A stretch of 20,560 bases of DNA from a virus: positions 1 through 20,560 of IMG/VR virus record IMGVR_UViG_3300048065_000272; one strand, given 5' to 3'. The notes beneath the pieces are model-generated. The model was given only the letters and a program-made list of their open reading frames with translations, ran no database searches and was not told the origin of the DNA. This document shows, piece after piece, positions 15,622-20,560 of the stretch. Position numbers and translations under genes: made by a program. How positions within the stretch are numbered: the first letter of the stretch is position 1; each line of letters begins with the position of its first letter.

Positions 15622-16798
15622 AGGTAACTGCTGACCAGCCTTTGATGCGGTGATGCACTTTAGCTTGAGTCATTTCCAAGCCGCACTCAGTCATGTACAT
15701 GTGCTTCACACCGTCAAAGTCTGGAGTCTGGATGTCACGAACAAGCTGGGTGTCACGACCCTGCATGTAACGGTACTTCAGTTCACCCATATCTAGGACG
15801 AACATTTCCTGATCCATACCTGTTTGACGGAACATTGGGTGCATGTAAACCAACAGATCGCCAGCGTATGTGGTGTAACGTGTTAGTGAAACACCGTAAG
15901 CGTTGTCAATCTGAGTTGGTTGCCAGCGGTTCTTGCCGATTTCCATAAGGTTGGAAATAACGCGAGAGCCACAGAAAGCAACTTTTTCAGACGCACCGTA
16001 TGCGAAGATGTCTTCAATCAACAGACGGTCAAACTCTTTCTCAGTGATAGTGTTTGCCGTTGCACCGAAAGAAGCACCGTCAGTTACGTTAGTGATCATG
16101 CTTTGCAGACCGCCAGTGTAACGTGTTGGTGAGGCTGTTGAGCCGTTTGCTTCGTGACGCTGACCAAAGAACATAGCCCGCTCAATGTCGCCCATGTGCA
16201 ACTTGAGTGCTTTAGTCAATTGCTCCTGCTCTTTGTCACCTGTACGCAAGTATGTGTTCTGCAATGTGCCTGATACTTGTACGGCAGTCTTGAAGATTTG
16301 CGTAAAGTTGTGATCAAGAGTTGGATCAAAGCTAATAGCTGTTGGGCTAGAACCACCTTCTTGGTCTGCGAAGCCAGCAATAACAAGTACGTCGCCATCA
16401 GCAATCTGATGAGTTGTACCACCGATGTTACGAGTAACAGTCAGTGTGTTTGTGCCGAGGTTCGCATCCGCTGATGCATGCATGATTTCACCAGTTGACT
16501 GGTTCTGCAAGACAGTACCAGCAACAACGAAGGCTTCGTCATCATCGTTGTCAACCACAACAGCGCCTGTTGAAGTAGATGCAATAGCACCGTCAACAGT
16601 CAATGTGCGGTCAGGCAATTCGTCGCGGAAGTGGTTGTACTTAGGGTCATCTGTGCTTTCTGAGCCAGCCATTGAAAGCAGGGCTTGCAGAGGCGCAGTG
16701 CCGTTTGGTTCTAGGAGTGTAAATAACTCCCGATAATTCGTAGGACGAAAGTCGGTAGTGAACTGACCAGTCCCACGTAGTCCTGTAATAGCGGTCAT
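15620..16798 (-). CDS. Major capsid protein, SU10/DUF5309-like
   Basis: 392 residues, ATG start with AGGAG in CAGGAGATAAACATG. It is the shell-forming protein, expected to have the HK97 fold. Features I associate with the SU10-type capsid family are a short N-terminal arm (TDFRPTNYRELFTLLEPNGTAP is at 15-36), then a strand-rich insertion at ~65-145 with STGEIMHA, LTVTRNIGG and DGDVLVIAG. The long helix region follows at ~160-215 (TQIFKTAVQVSGT to DIERAMFFGQ). The C-terminal half has YGVSLTRYTTYAGDLLVYMHP, then MGELKYRYMQGRDTQLVRDI (338-357) and MTECGLEM (369-376). The length fits. It lies downstream of the probable scaffold, after a 180-base leader with hairpins, and before a strong hairpin, which suggests separate control of its high expression. 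Confidence in the capsid call is high. Confidence 0.92.
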   Translation of the reverse strand: MTAITGLRGTGQFTTDFRPTNYRELFTLLEPNGTAPLQALLSMAGSESTDDPKYNHFRDELPDRTLTVDGAIASTSTGAVVVDNDDDEAFVVAGTVLQNQSTGEIMHASADANLGTNTLTVTRNIGGTTHQIADGDVLVIAGFADQEGGSSPTAISFDPTLDHNFTQIFKTAVQVSGTLQNTYLRTGDKEQEQLTKALKLHMGDIERAMFFGQRHEANGSTASPTRYTGGLQSMITNVTDGASFGATANTITEKEFDRLLIEDIFAYGASEKVAFCGSRVISNLMEIGKNRWQPTQIDNAYGVSLTRYTTYAGDLLVYMHPMFRQTGMDQEMFVLDMGELKYRYMQGRDTQLVRDIQTPDFDGVKHMYMTECGLEMTQAKVHHRIKGWSAVT

Positions 16799-16910
16799 GT
16801 TTATCTCCTGACAGCAAAAGGTTACGTTAAGATTTGGTGGGCCACTACAAACAGTTTAGCGTACAGCTTAATAGTTTGCTTTTAGCCTTATTTTTGCACA
16901 GCTAAATGAG

Positions 16911-16919
16911 GCCGTAGCG
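16911..16919 (-). repeat. CGCTACGGC element, copy 1 (capsid leader)
   Basis: The minus strand reads CGCTACGGC followed by CTCA. The same 9-mer occurs twice in the 50-base gap before the scaffold gene, once followed by CCTCA. It may be a promoter or binding element of phage transcription; this is inferred from its restriction to the leaders. Confidence 0.4.
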
Positions 16920-16945
16920 TCACTGTACTTTGTTATTAAAGTATA

Positions 16946-16969
16946 AGAGGGACGTAGTGTCGTCCCCCT
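16946..16969 (-). terminator. GC-rich hairpin after the scaffold gene
   Basis: On the minus strand AGGGGGACG pairs with CGTCCCTCT (nine pairs including one G-U) around the loop ACACTA, twelve bases after the scaffold stop. The downstream sequence TATACTTTAATAAC is AT-rich but not a clean U tract. It contains the GGGACGAC 8-mer seen in two other gaps. It could be a terminator, an attenuator or an RNA processing hairpin ahead of the capsid message. Confidence 0.5.
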
Positions 16970-16978
16970 TTTAAGAAT

Positions 16979-18070
16979 TTACATCAAGTTACGTTTACGC
17001 ATGGCTTTTTCTGCCACGCTGTTCATAAACTCTTGGTCTGCATTTGGTGCAGAACTTTCGCCTGGCGAGCCTGGAGACGACGAAGATGCGCCTGTGTAGG
17101 CTTGACGACGTTTAGCCATGTTGCGTAGACGCTCCATTTCTGGAGTGTTCTTTACTGCGGCGTAATCTCCCATCACTTTCTTAGTGAGGTCTCCGTCGAT
17201 GAAGTCTTCCAGCGTAAACCCTCTCTCGAAGGCAAAGTTAAAGAAGTCGTCTTCGTCGGAGTCTGGCAGACCGTACTCAGATTGAGCCATATTCAGGTTG
17301 TTTGCCGCTTGTTGACGATAAGCTTGGTTAGCTTGCTCTTCAGCAGACATTGCCGCTTTTGCCGCGTCTTGGTTTATGCCCTGTGCTGAAGCCAAAAACT
17401 GGTTCATCATCTGTTGCATCTGAGCGTTCTCTTGACGCAAAGCCGCCATCTGAGCCATGCCATCGCGGTAGAGAGGTGGCAAAGTAACCGCGTTCTCTTC
17501 TTCCCAACGCTTGATCTGGTCTTCCATCTCGCTGGATATGTTTCGTTGACCAGTAACACTTTCACCTTGTCGGTCTGGAGTGTTGTCTCTCTGGCTACCC
17601 ATCTGAGGGTTTTTTACAAAAGCTTGAGTAGCCGCTTGTAAAAACTGAGCCATGTCTTCGCCGTTTATTTCTTTACCGCTTTGCTTTGCACGGTTCATAA
17701 TGTCCTGCACAAACTTCATTGCAGGCTCTACAGGCTTTATTTCATTCGCATGCTTGTAGTTTAAGTCACGGTATCTATTAAAAGTTTCCCGTATCTGATC
17801 CTCGGATAGCTGTCTTTTCTCCCCGCCAAAATCGACCTCAAGCATTTTAATGCTGTCGTTCATGGAGTTGTCAGCTTCTGTGGTAGGCGAAATCATTGAA
17901 GACGCCTTCTCCTGATCTGTTGTCGGAGTTTCTTTTTCTGGTGGTGGACCCTGCGGTGCAGGCTGACCTTGTGGTGGTGGTGGCGGACCTTGTGGTGCAG
18001 GCTGTGCGTTTGCGTCGCCTAACTTCTGCCCTGCCATTTGCTGGATCAGTTGATCATCTCTTTCTGCCAT
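16979..18070 (-). CDS. Capsid scaffolding protein, putative
   Basis: 363 residues, ATG start with AGGAG in CAGGAGAGTAAAATG. It should help the capsid protein assemble into a procapsid and then leave. Residues ~22-45 are a Pro/Gln/Gly tract made of two related units (PAPQGPP). The rest is highly charged and helical: QLSEDQIRETFNRYRDLNYK (~87-106), a Gln/Met-rich coiled-coil stretch MAALRQENAQMQQMMNQFL (~208-226), and an acidic cluster DSDEDDFF (~270-277). The C-terminus is a basic helix (VAEKAMRKRNLM). An acidic helical body with a basic C-terminal tail that contacts the coat protein is typical of podovirus scaffolds. Its place immediately before the capsid gene strongly supports the call. The sequence itself is too fast-evolving to recognise a family. 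Confidence 0.8.
   Translation of the reverse strand: MAERDDQLIQQMAGQKLGDANAQPAPQGPPPPPQGQPAPQGPPPEKETPTTDQEKASSMISPTTEADNSMNDSIKMLEVDFGGEKRQLSEDQIRETFNRYRDLNYKHANEIKPVEPAMKFVQDIMNRAKQSGKEINGEDMAQFLQAATQAFVKNPQMGSQRDNTPDRQGESVTGQRNISSEMEDQIKRWEEENAVTLPPLYRDGMAQMAALRQENAQMQQMMNQFLASAQGINQDAAKAAMSAEEQANQAYRQQAANNLNMAQSEYGLPDSDEDDFFNFAFERGFTLEDFIDGDLTKKVMGDYAAVKNTPEMERLRNMAKRRQAYTGASSSSPGSPGESSAPNADQEFMNSVAEKAMRKRNLM
17946..18004. repeat. Imperfect 20-base direct repeat in the scaffold gene
   Basis: GGACCCTGCGGTGCAGGCTG (17946-17965) and GGACCTTGTGGTGCAGGCTG (17985-18004) differ at two positions and are separated by a GGT-rich spacer. They encode the repeated Pro/Gln/Gly units near the N-terminus of the scaffold, probably from slippage or unequal recombination. 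The repeat number may vary among relatives. Confidence 0.6.
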
Positions 18071-18085
18071 TTTACTCTCCTGTCA

Positions 18086-18094
18086 GCCGTAGCG
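18086..18094 (-). repeat. CGCTACGGC element, copy 2 (scaffold leader)
   Basis: The 9-mer lies just upstream of the TGACAGGAG ribosome binding site of the scaffold gene and 24 bases from copy 3. It is an exact direct repeat of the copies at 16911 and 18110. Confidence 0.4.
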
Positions 18095-18109
18095 GACTGT
18101 TGTTTGAGG

Positions 18110-18118
18110 GCCGTAGCG
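18110..18118 (-). repeat. CGCTACGGC element, copy 3 (scaffold leader)
   Basis: It begins three bases after the stop of the 90-residue gene, in the context AGCGCTACGGCCCTCA. The capsid-leader copy has CGCTACGGCCTCA, so the similarity extends a few bases beyond the 9-mer. Confidence 0.4.
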
Positions 18119-18120
18119 CT

Positions 18121-18393
18121 CTATTGGTTTTTAGTTTCTGCCCCAGCCGTTGCCGCATCCATCAGCAACTCATTGTCGATAAGCATTTTCATATTAGTCG
18201 GCAGTTCTATCATCCGACGAGCGGCCCACATAGCCCCTCTTCGGAAGTGCATCTCATCAGTAGTCAACTGTTTGTTTTCTGAAAGTTGATATGCCGCTGA
18301 GATAATTTCTTCTTGCATCTTCTGGTGTAGCAATCCCCAGCCGTTAGAAGATAAAAGCTCGTCAAGTATTCTTGCTTGTTCTTGTTTAGTCAT
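18121..18393 (-). CDS. Small helical protein of unknown function
   Basis: 90 residues. I start at the ATG at 18393, which overlaps the end of the preceding membrane-protein gene by eight bases (ATGACTAA). The longer frame beginning at 18468 would overlap that gene by 83 bases and add a Trp/Tyr-rich stretch unlike the rest. The protein is helical and soluble by eye: EQARILDELLSSNGWGLLHQ, then EEIISAAYQLSE, and FRRGAMWAARRMIELPTNMK (~51-70). No ribosome binding site precedes it, so translation is probably coupled to the upstream gene. From memory, small proteins with the FRRGAMWA-type motif occur near structural genes of other marine phages, without known function. A structural or packaging accessory role is possible. 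Confidence 0.7.
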   Translation of the reverse strand: MTKQEQARILDELLSSNGWGLLHQKMQEEIISAAYQLSENKQLTTDEMHFRRGAMWAARRMIELPTNMKMLIDNELLMDAATAGAETKNQ

Positions 18394-18640
18394 TGAAGCG
18401 TGTCCATGCACCCACTGATATGATCCCCAGTATAACCAGAACAACCCACTTAACGAAGGTCGTGACAACAGATTTCTTTACTTCTCTCCAACCGTCAATA
18501 AGCTGGCGTAAGTCGTGTATGTCCTTGCCCGCGTCTTCGTCGTGCAATCCGATGCTTGCCAGAGCTTCTTTGGCTCCACGACGAGCGGAACGCTCGACGA
18601 GTTGCTCTAGCTCTAATTTTGTCATTGTTACTTGCGCCAT
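18386..18640 (-). CDS. Small single-helix membrane protein, holin candidate (DUF6127-like)
   Basis: 84 residues. The ATG overlaps the TAA of the RCC1-repeat gene by one base (TAATG), so translation is probably coupled. The N-terminal ~55 residues are charged and helical (LEQLVERSARRGAKEALASI, then DEDAGKDIHDLRQLIDGWRE). Residues ~62-80 form one clear membrane helix (FVKWVVLVILGIISVGAW), followed by four polar residues. The pattern of a charged N-terminal helix with E-A-L-x-x-I/V-G-L, D-L-R and W-R-x-x and a C-terminal membrane helix resembles DUF6127 proteins, which I recall from alphaproteobacteria and their phages. The size suits a holin or other lysis membrane protein. No endolysin is nearby, so lysis is only a candidate role. 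Confidence 0.7.
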   Translation of the reverse strand: MAQVTMTKLELEQLVERSARRGAKEALASIGLHDEDAGKDIHDLRQLIDGWREVKKSVVTTFVKWVVLVILGIISVGAWTRFND

Positions 18641-20560
18641 TAGAAAAGCAACTGAACTGGAGCGTAGCGAGAATAGTTTTCGTTGCCTATAGAATAGGCC
18701 GCGCTATATCCCCAAGTGTAAGCGTTGCCGTCCTCGGTCAACGCTATGCCAGTCATTTCGCTACTGTAGCCATACCCCGCAATATCAATAACCTCTTTAG
18801 TTATAGGCAAACAACTATATACACCACTGTTAGATATATTAGCCGCCCCCCCGTAGCCCAATGTGCCTTGAGCGCCGTACCCCCAACAAATCACTTCGCC
18901 GTCATCAGTCAAAGCAAAGAAAGCATTTGCAGAGCCACCTCCAGAATTTACTATTCTTTTGATATTGCTTGGAAATGCAGGATACCCAGTCGGACCGAAA
19001 TCACCACCCCATTGAACTGTCGGGTTGTTGGCAGGAATACTGGCATAAGTAAATGTGAGAGATGTGTTACCGTTCAGATTTTGCCCGTAACCATTATAGC
19101 CTGTAGCGTACAAAACCCCGCCCGCGTCTCTGGCGATAGAGTTATTGTAGTTGTCTTGAGACATTGCCGCACAAACTTCACATATCGTTGTATCGCCGTT
19201 GGCGTTGCTGTTGGTCATAACAATGGCTGGAGCAAAGTTTCCAGCCGCACCTCGGCCAAGAGCGCCAGAGTATGAGGAACTGTTGTCCTGTCCAAATGTC
19301 CATAAGTCGCCGTTAATATCTCTAATCCAAGCACCTTTACCAGTGGTCCAAAGTATTTCTGCCGCAGGCACGTTGATAGCAACGTCAGTGTAGTTACTGT
19401 TGTTGCTGTTGCTGGCAGGGTTCTGACCGCTGGTATAATGACCAGAGTACCCGCAGTGATAAACAGTGCCATCTTTTCCTAGAGCGATAGCGAAACTTCC
19501 GTCCTGTGAGCCAGCCCAGAGATCAACAAACTCGTCTAGGGAAGTGGTTTGGTAATTACCAAGTTGTGGGCTTGCCTGAACAAAGATAGATGTATCGCCA
19601 GTGCTACCATCACCCCGCGCACCGTAGCCACCGTCGCCAGCGTAGTGGACAGTTCCGTCGTCACAAAGCGCCCAAATGCCGTTGTAAGTAGAAACGCTTG
19701 TACCGCTCTGCCCAATAACAGTCTTGATTACGTTTTTGCCGTATATAGAGTTTGGAGAATGTGCGCTTGCGTTAAACGGAACGTATTGGTCAGTGGTTGA
19801 ACCTTGACCACATTGGCCTTGGTGGTTACGTCCCCAACACCACATGTTGTAGTTTCTGTCCACACAAGTAGCAGTGGTTTGGTAGTTAAACTGGAAGTAC
19901 CAACCCTTGTCTTCATAGTCATACACAAAACCGTTTGTGTTAAGAGTTATGGTGTTTCCAGCAGAGACTGCTGTAGTAGACCCCACATATCGGTACATGT
20001 CGGTTTCGTCGTCAGCGATACGGATGTAAGTAATACGGTCTGTGCCAGCGGTTAGACCAGGTGCTGTGTAAACACTTGTCTTCTTTCTGTCCCCAATGTC
20101 AGCAAGAGTGAGCGCAGTCCAAGTTGTGCCGCCGTCTGTGCTTTCTTCAAAGGTTAAGTCTTCTGTGTTTGTGCTGTCAGTCTGGTCGAACTTGTAAATG
20201 TTACCCTTAGTCATGTCGATATTAGGGTTGTCTGTTCCGTCGATCACGAAGATAGGGTCGCCGTTAGTGTCAGTTGACATCGTGACTGCATGCGTAACTG
20301 TGCGTTTGTTACGGTTTACTAGCTTGCGCTCGGAAAGCTTTACACCAGGGAAACCCGCAGGGAAAGCGGCATTTGTTGGGTTTGCGCGGTCGTTAGTCTG
20401 AGAGCCAATACCTTGTTGGTAATAGACGTTATGTCCCCAACCACGGTATGCGCCATCTTCCATGATAACAGCACAGTACCTGTAAGTATGGGTGTTGCCG
20501 CTAGGAAGGTTAGCGACACGGACGTTAGAACGCTGATCGTCGGCAGTCCAAACAGGGAGA
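18640..20560 (-). CDS. RCC1-repeat (beta-propeller) virion protein, 5' end beyond the window
   Basis: The frame stays open from the stop at 18642 to the right edge. The ATG at 20463 is therefore probably internal, since 32 coherent residues precede it (PVWTADDQRSNVRVANLPSG and so on). Counting from that ATG, residues ~58-160 form a beta domain with FVIDGTDNPNIDMTKGNIYKFDQ, the pattern of cupredoxin-like modules in marine phage structural proteins, but the usual Cys/His/Met ligand end is replaced by MYRYVG. Seven RCC1-like repeats follow at about 205-222, 264-287, 329-347, 383-404, 446-466, 519-538 and 574-594. Each has a D-G-x-V/L-x-x-x-G or CWG/TFG core (MWCWGRNHQGQCGQG, VICWGYGAQGTLGYGG). 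Seven repeats match one complete RCC1 propeller. An appendage or receptor-binding role is inferred from position and architecture. Confidence 0.82.
   Translation of the reverse strand, partial: LPVWTADDQRSNVRVANLPSGNTHTYRYCAVIMEDGAYRGWGHNVYYQQGIGSQTNDRANPTNAAFPAGFPGVKLSERKLVNRNKRTVTHAVTMSTDTNGDPIFVIDGTDNPNIDMTKGNIYKFDQTDSTNTEDLTFEESTDGGTTWTALTLADIGDRKKTSVYTAPGLTAGTDRITYIRIADDETDMYRYVGSTTAVSAGNTITLNTNGFVYDYEDKGWYFQFNYQTTATCVDRNYNMWCWGRNHQGQCGQGSTTDQYVPFNASAHSPNSIYGKNVIKTVIGQSGTSVSTYNGIWALCDDGTVHYAGDGGYGARGDGSTGDTSIFVQASPQLGNYQTTSLDEFVDLWAGSQDGSFAIALGKDGTVYHCGYSGHYTSGQNPASNSNNSNYTDVAINVPAAEILWTTGKGAWIRDINGDLWTFGQDNSSSYSGALGRGAAGNFAPAIVMTNSNANGDTTICEVCAAMSQDNYNNSIARDAGGVLYATGYNGYGQNLNGNTSLTFTYASIPANNPTVQWGGDFGPTGYPAFPSNIKRIVNSGGGSANAFFALTDDGEVICWGYGAQGTLGYGGAANISNSGVYSCLPITKEVIDIAGYGYSSEMTGIALTEDGNAYTWGYSAAYSIGNENYSRYAPVQLLF

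Larger units (their letters stand above)
16799..16978. promoter_or_regulatory. 180-base leader of the major capsid gene
   Basis: This is the longest gene-free stretch in the window. It holds the GC hairpin at 16946-16969, one copy of CGCTACGGC (16911-16919) and, on the minus strand, TTTAGC/GCTAAA and GTACAG/CTGTAC inverted repeats in an AT-rich section. The capsid gene AGGAG lies next to the start. No convincing sigma-70 or T7-type promoter could be picked out by eye, though this is where a late promoter would be expected. No small ORF is visible. Confidence 0.5.

Noticed and set aside
16799-16978. tRNA, small ORF or clear T7-type/sigma-70 promoter in the capsid leader
   Set aside because: No cloverleaf with acceptor pairing, no ORF with a ribosome binding site except the capsid start, and no convincing match to either promoter consensus by eye.
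18394-18468. Longer N-terminus (25 extra residues) for the 90-residue protein
   Set aside because: It would overlap the holin-like gene by 83 bases in another frame. The start at 18393 gives a typical short overlap and a consistent helical protein.
18556-19275. Plus-strand open frame of 239 residues opposite the RCC1-repeat gene
   Set aside because: It lies fully antisense to clear coding repeats, its translation has no domain and is rich in Arg, Ser and Cys, and it would be the only plus-strand gene.
20461-20463. ATG taken as the true start of the RCC1-repeat gene
   Set aside because: The frame continues upstream for 32 codons to the window edge with sensible coding sequence and no stop. 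No Shine-Dalgarno precedes this ATG.

Overview
The window is part of the virion-structure region of a tailed bacteriophage (Caudoviricetes), most like a short-tailed marine podovirus. All sixteen genes I can support lie on the minus strand, tightly packed or overlapping, so the transcript reads from the right end (20560) to the left end (1). No host gene, tRNA, integrase, transposon or CRISPR array is visible. The major capsid protein resembles the SU10/DUF5309 family. A small membrane protein recalls families I know from alphaproteobacterial phages. An aquatic alphaproteobacterial host is therefore plausible but is inference.

Layout in transcription order: (1) 20560-18386: a partial protein with seven RCC1-type repeats, probably an appendage, then a holin-sized one-helix membrane protein. 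(2) 18393-16979: a small conserved-looking protein and the probable scaffold. (3) 16798-15246: the major capsid protein and a 97-residue basic protein. (4) 15241-10842: a probable connector protein, a large gp10/gp12-like tail hub protein and a modular tail fibre. (5) 10831-1: a long block of internal or ejection-type virion proteins. This block holds a Cys-rich 425-residue protein, a GNAT-fold protein, two low-complexity proteins of 670 and 264 residues, a coiled-coil 307-residue protein, a helical 742-residue protein and a protein of more than 1,013 residues cut by the window edge. The portal and terminase genes, expected near scaffold and capsid, are not here and may lie beyond the right end.

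Only four intergenic gaps exceed 40 bases, and they hold the non-coding signals. A strong GNRA-loop hairpin follows the capsid gene, placed as the T-phi terminator follows gene 10 in phage T7. Three of the four gaps carry the 8-mer GGGACGAC (minus strand) in or beside a small hairpin just after a stop codon. Two gaps contain long-range stems that would bury the ribosome binding site of the next gene. A 9-mer, CGCTACGGC, occurs three times in the leaders of the scaffold and capsid genes. No gene-free stretch reaches 300 bases; the largest is 180 bases.

The most unusual points are a shared C-terminal GFG motif on three neighbouring virion proteins, the paired RBS-burying stems, the GGGACGAC hairpins, and the RCC1-propeller protein joined to a cupredoxin-like domain without metal ligands. 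All family assignments were made by eye from the sequence.
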